Below are positions 15,778 through 23,657 of a stretch of DNA of 44,853 nt, piece after piece (the stretch's first letter is position 1; every line of letters starts with the position of its first letter). Below the pieces are notes generated by a model. That model was given only the letters and a program-made list of their open reading frames with translations, was not told the DNA's origin and did not search any database. This DNA is from Clostridiales bacterium (GTDB taxonomy: Bacteria > Bacillota > Clostridia > Christensenellales > Borkfalkiaceae). Location of the stretch: contig SVIW01000013.1 of assembly GCA_015069295.1 (NCBI GenBank), positions 1 to 44,853 on the forward strand, given 5' to 3'. The translations under genes were made by a program, and so were the position numbers.

Positions 15778-16520
15778 ACAAAAGAAAGAAACGAACAAAA
15801 AATGTTCCAATCTTTCAAATTTAGACGAGGTTACACCAATGCACAAATAAAGGCAGCCGACAGGGGTTGGCAAAAGTGCCGTAGGGATGCGGCGAAAAAG
15901 ACCACACGAAGGAGGGTACGAAAAGCGATGATTCCTACCCACGAAGAGGCGGAAGCTTAAAAGCGGAAGCCTAAAAAAAGCAGGCGTTCGTAATGGAACC
16001 TAGAACGGGGCAAATGGGAAATTGACGAAGTTCCGGTAGGCGCTCGGCGGTCGGAAAGCGACGGGGGAAAGAACGAACAAACACGGTAGCAAAGAGAAAT
16101 TTGACGAAATTTCGAGGGCAATCGGAAACGCGCACCCGCTAAGCTGTAGAGGCGGAAAAAGTAGAAGGAGGTACAAAGCTATGATTAGTACAACTTCTAA
16201 AGGGGAACCCACGTACGGTTAAACGCCGGAGGGTTTCGGCGAAAAGAAAAAACCGAATAACGTATAAGGAGGAACAAAGACATGATCCTTTTTAAGACGG
16301 CAGAACGGTACTATCACAAAGAAGATTAAGCGAGGTATTAGTCCAATGAACGAGATATGCGAGGGCGTTAAATAAAAAAGTAACCCGAGTGGAAATTAGC
16401 AGCGTGGAACTGCAAAGCAACGTATGATTGCAAAAAACGGGTGAAAAGAAAAACGTAACGCCCAAAAAACTAAATATGAAAATAATGCTCCTGTTGGATA
16501 ACAGGAGCTTAATTTTTTCT
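15778..16520 (+). ncRNA. Candidate large structured RNA (about 740 nt)
   Basis: Between a perfect promoter and a perfect terminator lies about 740 bases with no recognisable protein, rich in A-rich linkers and hairpins. Hairpins read by eye: 15784-15816 (GAAAGA/TCTTTC around GAACA/TGTTC), 15855-15870 (GCCGAC/GTTGGC), 15878-15893 (GCCGTA/TGCGGC, GGGA loop), 15914-15940 (GGGTA/TACCC), 16017-16034 (GGAAATT/AAGTTCC, GACG loop), 16050-16062 (GTCG/CGAC), 16096-16113 (GAAATTT/AAATTTC, GACG loop), 16162-16199 (TAGAAG/CTTCTA), 16224-16241 (CGCCG/CGGCG), 16266-16290 (AAGGA/TCCTT). Three hairpins enclose a GGAGG plus ATGAT that opens a 10-15 codon frame (15928-15960, 16181-16222, 16282-16329). It is not RNase P RNA, tmRNA or 6S RNA by signature. 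It could belong to a large-RNA class such as ROOL, GOLLD or OLE, or be new; a multi-leader peptide message is the alternative. Confidence 0.6.
16487..16520 (+). terminator. Terminator of the candidate large RNA
   Basis: The perfect 9-bp stem GCTCCTGTT / AACAGGAGC with loop GGAT is followed by TTAATTTTTT. Nothing coding lies just upstream, which shows that the preceding stretch is a transcription unit of its own. Confidence 0.9.
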
Positions 16521-16524
16521 AAGA

Positions 16525-16643
16525 AACGGGTTATATACGTCGCAATACTTCGTCAAACTTTACGTTTTGCCTCGTTACGTACGTTAATGTACGCGCCTCG
16601 GCAAAGCCGCAGTTTTCCTTGTCTTGCTCGTATCTAACCCGTT
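16525..16643 (+). repeat. Imperfect long inverted repeat element (about 119 bp)
   Basis: The ends AACGGGTTATATACG (16525-16539) and CGTATCTAACCCGTT (16629-16643) are inverted repeats with one mismatch. Inner parts also match loosely (GTTTTGCCTCG against CCTCGGCAAAGC), around a centre TACGTACGTTAATGTACG. It may be a small palindromic repeat or a non-autonomous mobile unit. A further copy of the right end lies at 16718-16732. Confidence 0.6.
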
Positions 16644-16659
16644 CCGTGAAACCGACAGG

Positions 16660-16830
16660 TAACGTCGCAGGTCGGTGGAAGGATAGATAAGACTGGATGC
16701 AACGGCACGTTGCTGCTCGTATCTAACCCGTTTCGTGAAGCCACTCGGTGTTTTAAATTCAGCCGCAATTCCGAACTCGCAGAACGACGGAGTGATAGAT
16801 AAGACTGGATGCATCCCGCGTTGCCGGCGC
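16660..16830 (+). repeat. Dispersed repeat (GATAGATAAG family), copies 4 and 5
   Basis: The cores at 16682-16713 and 16794-16813 match the copies at 4.8 and 11.7 kb. Between them a second CGTATCTAACCCGTT end is followed by TCGTGAAGCC. The whole stretch 16521-16866 shows no gene, only repeats. Confidence 0.8.
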
Positions 16831-16866
16831 ATCGTTTATAAATTCACCAAAAATACTGTAAAATAC

Positions 16867-16896
16867 TTGACAAACCGGGGGAGGGGGCTATATAAT
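16867..16896 (+). promoter_or_regulatory. Promoter of the small lipoprotein
   Basis: TTGACA (16867-16872) and TATAAT (16891-16896) are separated by 18 bases that contain a G-rich run. Confidence 0.75.
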
Positions 16897-16928
16897 AGGA
16901 CTACAAATATATTTGGAGGTTTCTTATT

Positions 16929-17153
16929 ATGAAGAAATTACTTATTGGCGCTTTGGCTCTTTGCTCCCTTTTCGCGTTCGCTGCTTGTACAGACGGCAAG
17001 TGCGACAAATGCGGTAAAGAAGGCGACGACGTATTCAACTGGAATGGCGACGTGATCGAATATGAGGGTGTAAGTATGCCTTCGTATGATCTCGGCGGTG
17101 AATACTGTATGGACTGTGCGGAAGAAGTTTTCTACGAACAGATGGGTCTTTAA
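16929..17153 (+). CDS. Small lipoprotein with paired CxxC motifs
   Basis: A 74-residue exported protein. It has a lipoprotein signal peptide (MKKLLIGALALCSLFAFAAC, with the lipid-modified Cys at 20). The mature part carries CDKCGKEG and CMDCAEE, two CxxC pairs that could bind zinc or form disulfides outside the membrane. I do not recognise the family. The ATG at 16929 has TTTGGAGG about 8 bases upstream, its own consensus promoter, and one of the longest perfect terminator stems in the window behind it, all of which suggest strong, separate expression. It resembles a family of very short Clostridia lipoproteins with knuckle motifs, but no function can be assigned. Confidence 0.75.
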   Translation: MKKLLIGALALCSLFAFAACTDGKCDKCGKEGDDVFNWNGDVIEYEGVSMPSYDLGGEYCMDCAEEVFYEQMGL

Positions 17154-17167
17154 TTAAGTACAAAAAA

Positions 17168-17207
17168 CAAGAAATAGGGCGCAGCTTTAGCTGCGCCCTA
17201 TTTCTTG
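17168..17207 (+). terminator. Perfect 18-bp terminator-type hairpin
   Basis: CAAGAAATAGGGCGCAGC pairs perfectly with its complement across a TTTA loop. It ends the lipoprotein message; only a short T content follows within the stem's own 3' arm. Confidence 0.8.
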
Positions 17208-17210
17208 TGA

Positions 17211-17242
17211 AAACCACCCGCGCGAAAACGCAGGTGGTTTTT
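17211..17242 (-). terminator. Terminator of glyS
   Basis: On the minus strand AAAACCACCTGCG pairs with CGCGGGTGGTTTT (one gap), just beyond the glyS stop. Confidence 0.8.
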
Positions 17243-17244
17243 CA

Positions 17245-18645
17245 TTAAAATTCGATTTTTTCTTCAATATACTTAACGGCTTCTTCCACGCTTACGCGGA
17301 TTTGTTCCATCGTATCGCGGTCGCGCACGGTAACCGTATTGTCTTCCAAGGTCTGGAAGTCGATGGTTACGCAGTACGGCGTCCCGATTTCGTCCTGACG
17401 GCGATAGCGTTTCCCAATCGAACCGGTAACGTCGTAGGTTGCGGGGAATTTCTTGCACATCTTCGCGTAAATTTCGTCTGCCTTTTCGGAAAGGTTTTTC
17501 TGCAAGGGCAGGACGGCGCATTTATAAGGCGCAAGCGCGGGGTGCAAACGCAATACCGTACGGATATCGTTCTTTTCTGCGTCTACGACTTCTTCGTCGT
17601 ATGCGTCCGTCAAGAATGCCAATACCACGCGGTCTGCCCCCAGCGAAGGTTCGATAACGTAAGGTACGTATCTTTCGTTCGTAACGGGGTCGAGATAATT
17701 GATGGGCTTGCCGCATTCCTTTGCGTGTTGGGAAAGGTCGTAATCCGTTCTGTCCGCAATCCCCCAAAGTTCGCCCCAGCCGAACGCGAATTTGTATTCA
17801 AAGTCGGTCGTCGCTTTCGAATAGAAACAAAGCTCTTCTTTCGAGTGGTCGCGAAGATGTAAGTTTTCCGCTTTCATACCGAGCGAAAGCAACCAATCGC
17901 GGCAGAAATCTTTCCAATACGCAAACCATTCGAGGTCGGTGCCGGGCTTGCAGAAGAATTCGAGCTCCATTTGTTCGAACTCGCGGGTACGGAAAGTGAA
18001 GTTGCCGGGCGTGATTTCGTTACGGAAGGATTTCCCGATTTGCCCGATACCGAACGGCACGCGCATACGCGTCGAACGCTGTACGTTTTCAAAGTTGACG
18101 AAAATACCCTGCGCCGTTTCGGGGCGAAGGTATACCGTGTTTGCGCTGTCCTCGGTAACGCCTTGGAAGGTCTTAAACATCAAATTAAACTTTCTAATCG
18201 AAGTAAAATCGGAGTTGCCGCAGATAGGGCATACGATTTTATGTTCGTTGATAAAGCTTTCCAACTGGTCGTTGTCCATACTTTCCACTTTGACGTCCAA
18301 CCCCTTTTTCGCTACGTAGTTTTCTACGAGGTTGTCCGCACGGTGGCGGGCTTTACAAGACTTGCAGTCCATCAAGGGGTCGGAAAAGCCGCCGAGGTGT
18401 CCCGACGCTTGCCAAGTGCGCGTATTCATCAAAATAGCGCAATCTACGCCCGTATTGTGGGGATTTTCTTGAATAAATTTTTTCCACCAAGCTTTTTTGA
18501 CGTTGTTTTTCAGTTCGACGCCCAAAGGACCGTAATCCCAAGTGTTTGCCAAACCGCCGTAAATTTCGCTGCCGGGGAAGATAAAGCCTCTGTTTTTGCA
18601 AAGAGAAACGAGCTTTTCCATCGTAACGGCTCTTTTTTCTGCCAT
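17245..18645 (-). CDS. glyS: Glycyl-tRNA synthetase, dimeric (alpha2) type
   Basis: A 466-residue class II enzyme that charges tRNA-Gly. This is the single-chain dimeric form, as in many Gram-positives, not the alpha2beta2 form. Seen in order: [20 protein letters not shown] (family N-terminus), an insertion with two Cys pairs (CKSCKA and CPICG) that probably binds zinc, [12 protein letters not shown] (motif 1 region), [23 protein letters not shown] split around motif 2, [13 protein letters not shown] (motif 3), and a C-terminal anticodon-binding domain. ATG 18645 is chosen over TTG 18651 because AAAGGAG lies 8 bases upstream. The leader is short and has no T-box, unlike many glyS genes of this group. 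Monocistronic. Confidence 0.97.
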   Translation of the reverse strand: MAEKRAVTMEKLVSLCKNRGFIFPGSEIYGGLANTWDYGPLGVELKNNVKKAWWKKFIQENPHNTGVDCAILMNTRTWQASGHLGGFSDPLMDCKSCKARHRADNLVENYVAKKGLDVKVESMDNDQLESFINEHKIVCPICGNSDFTSIRKFNLMFKTFQGVTEDSANTVYLRPETAQGIFVNFENVQRSTRMRVPFGIGQIGKSFRNEITPGNFTFRTREFEQMELEFFCKPGTDLEWFAYWKDFCRDWLLSLGMKAENLHLRDHSKEELCFYSKATTDFEYKFAFGWGELWGIADRTDYDLSQHAKECGKPINYLDPVTNERYVPYVIEPSLGADRVVLAFLTDAYDEEVVDAEKNDIRTVLRLHPALAPYKCAVLPLQKNLSEKADEIYAKMCKKFPATYDVTGSIGKRYRRQDEIGTPYCVTIDFQTLEDNTVTVRDRDTMEQIRVSVEEAVKYIEEKIEF

Positions 18646-18688
18646 AACCAAATCTCCTTTTGATTGCCTAAAAATTTATTTCCTCTAT

Positions 18689-18718
18689 ATTATACAACCT
18701 TTCCGTTGGGTAAGTCAA
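18689..18718 (-). promoter_or_regulatory. Promoter of glyS
   Basis: On the minus strand TTGACT (18718-18713) and TATAAT (18694-18689) are 18 bases apart; the leader is only about 40 bases. Confidence 0.65.
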
Positions 18719-18985
18719 ATCTTTCAATGCTCGATTTTTTATTTTTTTGCAAAGGGGAGCGGCTGCTTTTGAGAGGGAAATAGGGAATTTTAACAGACGG
18801 GGGAACAAAATAGAGGGGGCAGGTACGCGTTGAATTAAAAAGCTGGGAGAAATTTCTCCCAAAAATCACACTTTTTGAAAGAGGAGAGGGTCGGAAGAGG
18901 GAAAAGCGAACGAAAAAATAGGGTTGAAAGGAGGAAAAAAGGGGTAAAAAAATTAAAAATTTTTTAAAAAAATGCGAGAGAACTA
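18719..18985. other. Intergenic region with repeat and palindrome
   Basis: This stretch between the divergent glyS and fhs genes has no open frame of interest. It holds the second exact copy of GGCAGGTACGCGTTGAA (18818-18834), the perfect palindrome TGGGAGAAATTTCTCCCA (18844-18861) 10 bases further on, and a purine-rich then A/T-rich tract leading to the fhs promoter. Confidence 0.7.
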
Positions 18986-19014
18986 TTTCAATTTGCGAAA
19001 ATATGTGCTATAAT
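18986..19014 (+). promoter_or_regulatory. Promoter of fhs
   Basis: TTTCAA (18986-18991) and TATAAT (19009-19014) are separated by 17 bases. Confidence 0.55.
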
Positions 19015-19048
19015 AGTAACGTATCATTTTGTACTTATGAGGTAAATT

Positions 19049-20704
19049 ATGCTTTCTGATATCGAAATAGCAGAATCCGCCGAGCTTATCGACATTCGCG
19101 AGGTAGCGAAGAAGCTTCGTTTGACGGAAAACGAGTTGGAGCTTTACGGGAAATATAAAGCGAAGATTTCTTTGCCGAAGGACGCGAAACGCACGGCGAA
19201 ATTGATTTTAGTAACGGCAATCAACCCCACCGCTTCGGGCGAGGGAAAAACGACCGTTTCTATTGGTCTTGCCGACGGATTGGCAAAAATCGGCAAAAGC
19301 GCGTGTCTTGCTTTGCGCGAGCCTTCGCTTGGTCCCGTGTTTGGGATTAAAGGGGGCGCGGCGGGCGGCGGCTATGCGCAAGTCGTACCGATGGCGGATA
19401 TCAACCTGCATTTCACGGGCGATTTACACGCGATTACCGCGGCGAATAATTTGCTTTGCGCGTTGATGGATAACCATATTTTCCGTGGTAACGAATTAAA
19501 AATTGACACGGACAATATCTATTTCCACCGTTGTATGGATATGAACGAAAGACAGCTCATCAATATTACCATCGGCGGCAAGGGCCGAGGGGTGGAGAGA
19601 GAGGACCATTTCGATATCACGGCGGCAAGCGAGGTTATGGCGGTGCTTTGCTTGGCAACGGATATTGACGATTTGAAAAAACGCCTTGGAAATATCATCG
19701 TCGGCTTGAACACGGACGGCGAGTACGTTCGGGCAAAGGATATTCCCGGCGCGGTCGGGTCGATGGCAGTGCTTTTGAAAGAGGCGATGAAACCCAACCT
19801 CGTGCAGACCTTAGAGCATACCCCCGCGATTATCCACGGCGGGCCGTTTGCGAACATTGCGCACGGCTGCAACAGCGTGCAGGCAACCTACGCGGCGATG
19901 AGCCTTGCCGAATACGCGGTTACCGAGGCGGGCTTTGGCGCAGACCTCGGCGCGGAGAAGTTTTTGGATGCCAAATGCCGCGCGGCGGGTATCGAGCCCG
20001 ATTGCGTCGTCATCGTAGCGACGGTCAAGGCGTTGAAATTGCACGGCGGCGCGGAAAAAGCGACTTTGTCGCAGGAAGATCTCGCGGCGCTTGAAAAGGG
20101 TATGCCCAACCTCTTAAAGCATATCGAAACGGTGAAAGAAGTATACAAAAAACCCGTCGTTGTGGCGATGAATAGATTCTTTACGGACACGCAAGCGGAA
20201 ACCGACCTCGTTATTGAAAAGGTACGCGAGGCAGGCTCGGTGGCGGTATTTACCGACGTGTTCTTGAAAGGCGGCGAGGGCGGCAAGGAATTGGCGGCAG
20301 AGGTCGTCAAGGCTTGCGAAATTCCTTCCAAGCTTTGCTATCCTTACGAGCTTGAAGACGGCGTTTGCGAAAAAATCGAAAAGGTTGCGCAAAAGATTTA
20401 CGGCGCGGACGGCGTAGATTTTTCCGAGGAAGCTTTGGCAAAAATCAAAACGATCGAAGAAAAAGGCTGCGGGAATTTGCCCGTCATTATCGCAAAAACG
20501 CAATACTCGCTTTCGGACAACGCAGAGCTTTTGGGCAGACCGACGGGCTTTAGAGTAACGGTAAGAGACGTAGCAATAAAAGGCGGCGCGGGCTTTATCG
20601 TAGCGATTGCGGGCAAGATTATGTTGATGCCCGGACTCGGCGCGCATCCTGCGGCGGAAAAAATCGACCTTTTAAGCGACGGCACGATCGTGGGCTTGTC
20701 CTAA
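19049..20704 (+). CDS. fhs: Formate-tetrahydrofolate ligase
   Basis: A 551-residue cytoplasmic enzyme that joins formate to tetrahydrofolate with ATP, giving 10-formyl-THF for purine and fMet synthesis or, in acetogens, for the methyl branch of the Wood-Ljungdahl pathway. Length is normal. TAINPTASGEGKTTVSIGL is the ATP-binding loop; REPSLGPVFGIKGGAAGGGYAQVVP and NIAHGCNSVQATYAA are highly conserved family blocks; PGLGAHPAAEKIDL closes the C-terminus. ATG 19049 has GAGG 9 bases upstream. glnS follows 42 bases later in the same direction. There are no other one-carbon genes here, so the pathway use cannot be told from context. Confidence 0.97.
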   Translation: MLSDIEIAESAELIDIREVAKKLRLTENELELYGKYKAKISLPKDAKRTAKLILVTAINPTASGEGKTTVSIGLADGLAKIGKSACLALREPSLGPVFGIKGGAAGGGYAQVVPMADINLHFTGDLHAITAANNLLCALMDNHIFRGNELKIDTDNIYFHRCMDMNERQLINITIGGKGRGVEREDHFDITAASEVMAVLCLATDIDDLKKRLGNIIVGLNTDGEYVRAKDIPGAVGSMAVLLKEAMKPNLVQTLEHTPAIIHGGPFANIAHGCNSVQATYAAMSLAEYAVTEAGFGADLGAEKFLDAKCRAAGIEPDCVVIVATVKALKLHGGAEKATLSQEDLAALEKGMPNLLKHIETVKEVYKKPVVVAMNRFFTDTQAETDLVIEKVREAGSVAVFTDVFLKGGEGGKELAAEVVKACEIPSKLCYPYELEDGVCEKIEKVAQKIYGADGVDFSEEALAKIKTIEEKGCGNLPVIIAKTQYSLSDNAELLGRPTGFRVTVRDVAIKGGAGFIVAIAGKIMLMPGLGAHPAAEKIDLLSDGTIVGLS

Positions 20705-20746
20705 CGAAGAGCATAGTAAAAGCATACAATAAAGACAGAGAGAACA

Positions 20747-22381
20747 ATGAAAACCATAGAAGCAACGAATTTTATCGAACAAATTATCAACGACGATATC
20801 GAAAACGGCAGGGTAGCGGCGATACAGACCCGATTCCCGCCCGAACCGAACGGGTATCTCCATATCGGGCATATCAAGAGTATGCTCGTCAACTTCGGTA
20901 CGGCGAAAAAGTACGAGGGGAAATGCAACCTCTTCTTTGACGATACCAATCCGTCCAAAGAAAAAACCGAGTTCGTAGACGCCATTAGAAAGGATATTTC
21001 TTGGGTGGGCTACGATTGGGCGAAAGAGGTATACGCGTCCGATTTCTTCCCTATCATCTACGAGTACGCGGAAAAACTGATTATGGACGGCAAGGCGTTC
21101 GTGTGCGATTTGTCGCCCGAAGAAATCAGCGCGACCCGCGGTACGCTGACGGAAGGGGGCAAGGAAAGCCCGTATAGAAACCGCAGCGTGGAAGAAAATT
21201 TGCAGCTCTTCCGTGAGATGAAAGCGGGAAAATATCCCGACGGGAGCAAATGCTTGCGCGCGAAAATCGATATGTCCTCGCCGAATATGAATATGCGCGA
21301 CCCCGTTATTTACCGAATTTTGCGGGCAACCCATCACCGCACGGGGGATAGCTGGTGTATCTATCCGATGTACGACTACGCGCATCCTATCTGCGATTAT
21401 TTGCAAGGGGTTACCCATTCCCTTTGCACGCTTGAATTTGAGGACCACAGACCCTTGTACGACTGGGTGGGGATAAACCTCGGTTTTTCGCCCAAGCCCC
21501 GTCAAATTGAGTTTGCGCGGCTTGCGGTAACGAATACGGTTATGTCCAAGCGGTATTTGAAAAAGCTGGTGGAAGAGGGACACGTGCGCGGCTGGGACGA
21601 TCCCCGTATGCCGACGGTGGCGGGCTTAAGAAACAGAGGCGTACCGCCCGAAGCGGTGCTCGATTTCTGTACGAAAATCGGGATTGTAAAAGCAAATTCC
21701 GAATGTCAGCTTTCCTATTTAGAGGCGTGTATCCGCGATAACCTCAACGAAAACGCCGAGCGGGCAATGGCGGTGTTAGAGCCTTTGAAGGTAACCATTA
21801 CCAATTACGAGGGCGAGGAAACTTTGGAGACGGCGTTGCATCCGTTAAAACCCGAGCTTGGCGTAAGAAAGGTGGCGTTCTCTTCCGTCGTTTATATCGA
21901 CAGAGCGGACTTTGCCTTAGTGCCGCCGCCGAAATACCAGCGCTTAAAGCCGGACGGGTACGTGCGTTTGAAAAACGCCTATATTATCCATTGCGACGAG
22001 GTTATCACCGATAACGAGGGTACCGTGGTCGAGTTGAAATGTTCGTATATCCCCGAAAGCCGTTCTTCTAACGACACCAGCGGTTTGAAGGTAAAGGGCA
22101 CGATACAGTGGGTAGACGGCAAGACGGGCGTGGACGCGGAGATTAGAAAATACGGACCGCTTTTGAAAGACGCCGAATATCCCGGTCAGGATTTTGGCGA
22201 AAGAATGAATTTGGAAAGCGAACGTATCTATTACGGAAAAGCCGAACCCTACCTTGCGGAAAGCGAGGACGGGAAGCAGTTCCAATTGATGCGCGTAGGG
22301 TATTATAAAAAATGCAAGGACGAGAAGGGGAATTTGGTATTGTCCGAAATCGTTTCCTTGAAAGACAACTTTAACAAATAA
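20747..22381 (+). CDS. glnS: Glutaminyl-tRNA synthetase
   Basis: A 544-residue class I enzyme that charges tRNA-Gln directly with glutamine. TRFPPEPNGYLHIGHIKSM contains the HIGH motif (about residues 36-39) in the PEPNG context that marks GlnRS rather than bacterial GluRS. VMSKRYL is the KMSKS-equivalent. The C-terminal anticodon-binding beta-barrels are complete. Most Bacillota lack GlnRS and use GluRS plus GatCAB; this gene probably came by horizontal transfer, as known for some Clostridia. The ATG at 20747 has only a weak AGAGAGA ribosome site. It is 42 bases after fhs and 11 bases before a membrane-protein gene, so the three may be co-transcribed. Confidence 0.97.
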   Translation: MKTIEATNFIEQIINDDIENGRVAAIQTRFPPEPNGYLHIGHIKSMLVNFGTAKKYEGKCNLFFDDTNPSKEKTEFVDAIRKDISWVGYDWAKEVYASDFFPIIYEYAEKLIMDGKAFVCDLSPEEISATRGTLTEGGKESPYRNRSVEENLQLFREMKAGKYPDGSKCLRAKIDMSSPNMNMRDPVIYRILRATHHRTGDSWCIYPMYDYAHPICDYLQGVTHSLCTLEFEDHRPLYDWVGINLGFSPKPRQIEFARLAVTNTVMSKRYLKKLVEEGHVRGWDDPRMPTVAGLRNRGVPPEAVLDFCTKIGIVKANSECQLSYLEACIRDNLNENAERAMAVLEPLKVTITNYEGEETLETALHPLKPELGVRKVAFSSVVYIDRADFALVPPPKYQRLKPDGYVRLKNAYIIHCDEVITDNEGTVVELKCSYIPESRSSNDTSGLKVKGTIQWVDGKTGVDAEIRKYGPLLKDAEYPGQDFGERMNLESERIYYGKAEPYLAESEDGKQFQLMRVGYYKKCKDEKGNLVLSEIVSLKDNFNK

Positions 22382-22392
22382 AGGAGGAGAAT

Positions 22393-23613
22393 ATGTTTCC
22401 TTTACATTCGGCATTGTCCGTTATGGCGAACATAGCACAAAAATTGCCTTTGATTTTGACGATTGCGTGCGGTATTGCTTTGGTGATAGCGTTTATCGTC
22501 GGGTTTGTCAAGGGCTTCCGCCGCGTAGGCTGGGGCGGATTGTTTTGGCTGATTGCGGGGGTTGGCTTCGTTTTGTCGGCGTTGCTGTTGAAAACGAACC
22601 CCATCGCAAATCTTTTGGACGGGAAATTGAAATCGCCCACGGTGCATTTGATTGCCGTCCTCGTGATTGCGCTTGCCGTTATCGCCTTGGTCTTGGTGAT
22701 TTACGGAATTTGCACGGCGGCGCTTCGTCCCCGTACGAAATGGAAGAAGGCAAAACACGTCGAATACGACGAAGACGGTTTCGAATTCGAGCCCTACGAA
22801 GGGTATGACGAAGATGAAGAAATCGATTATTTTGCCAAAATTCCCGTGAAAAAGGGACACGGCAAACCCCGCTTTATCACCCGTCTTTTGGGCGGCTTGA
22901 CCTGCGTTATCAATACGGCGATGATATTGGCGCTCGTGCTTTCGGTGTTCTTGTTTATCGTCAACGCAACGGGCTTGAAATATAAGGCAATCGGGGAAAT
23001 CTACCGCGTGCCTATCGCGCGTACGGTGCTTGGATATGCCGAACGGTATACGTGGGATTTCGTTGCTATCGGAATTATTTTGGGCTTTGCTTGCCTTGGT
23101 TGGAAGAAGGGATTTTTAAACAGCCTCCGTTCGTGTATCGTCGTGTTCGGTACGCTTGCGATTATCGGGTTGTCCTTCTATCTGCCTTTCTCTAAGTATG
23201 CAGAAAGTCCTTTTATCGGCAAAGTCGTTGACAGATCCAGCGATTTTATCGGTATCTTCTCGGAAAAAGCAAGCGGAATCGGCGGTAAGATTTTCGCGGG
23301 AATTTTGATGTGCGCAGTCGGCGGTTTAGTGCTGTTCTTGCTCAATTTCGGGCTGAGAAAGCTTTGCGACCTTGTGGACGGCTTTGTGGGCACTCGCACG
23401 GTGGACGGCATACTGGCTTGCTTGGTGTACTTTATCATCGGCGCGTTGGTCGTTACGGCGATTTGGGGCGCGTTCTATACCTTCGAATATTTCGGATTGT
23501 TCCATATCAGCGAAACGTTCAGCGAAAAAGCCTCGTTGTCCACTTCGTTCTACGACGGGGTAGAGGCGTATTTGAAACCGCTGCTCGATAAGGTCGTAGC
23601 AAAATTCGCATAA
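22393..23613 (+). CDS. CvpA-like integral membrane protein
   Basis: A 406-residue protein with about nine hydrophobic segments. Two stretches (IVGFVKGFRRVGWGGLFWLIAG near residue 35 and LGWKKGFLNSLRSCIVVFGTLAIIG near 245) repeat the pattern of a Gly-rich helix followed by a basic KGF turn, as in CvpA/colicin V production proteins, so the protein may be a tandem duplication of that unit. A very acidic cytoplasmic stretch (YDEDGFEFEPYEGYDEDEEIDYF, about residues 115-140, quoted only in part elsewhere) separates the halves. The AAGGAGG site and ATG are ideal. It follows glnS by 11 bases. The role is unknown; CvpA itself is linked to cell-envelope integrity. Confidence 0.7.
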   Translation: MFPLHSALSVMANIAQKLPLILTIACGIALVIAFIVGFVKGFRRVGWGGLFWLIAGVGFVLSALLLKTNPIANLLDGKLKSPTVHLIAVLVIALAVIALVLVIYGICTAALRPRTKWKKAKHVEYDEDGFEFEPYEGYDEDEEIDYFAKIPVKKGHGKPRFITRLLGGLTCVINTAMILALVLSVFLFIVNATGLKYKAIGEIYRVPIARTVLGYAERYTWDFVAIGIILGFACLGWKKGFLNSLRSCIVVFGTLAIIGLSFYLPFSKYAESPFIGKVVDRSSDFIGIFSEKASGIGGKIFAGILMCAVGGLVLFLLNFGLRKLCDLVDGFVGTRTVDGILACLVYFIIGALVVTAIWGAFYTFEYFGLFHISETFSEKASLSTSFYDGVEAYLKPLLDKVVAKFA

Positions 23614-23633
23614 GAAGTAACGAAAATAAAAGA

Positions 23634-23657
23634 CGGACCGCGAAGGTCCGTTTTTTA
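23634..23657 (+). terminator. Intrinsic terminator
   Basis: ACGGACC / GGTCCGT with loop GCGAA is followed by TTTTTTA. It ends the fhs-glnS-membrane-protein unit and overlaps the end of the convergent gene at 23655. Confidence 0.85.

Noticed and set aside
15751-15960. 69-codon frame at the start of the candidate RNA unit
   Set aside because: Its ATG lies between the -35 and -10 boxes, so the main promoter could not express it; its basic composition follows from the purine-rich RNA.
16200-16222. Group II intron domain V-like phrase CACGTACGGTT in the candidate RNA
   Set aside because: The matching 5' arm (GAGCCGTATGCG type) is absent, and there is no reverse transcriptase or intron boundary.
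17971-18663. 230-codon frame opposite glyS
   Set aside because: Shadow of the synthetase gene; starts inside its coding sequence and has no ribosome site.
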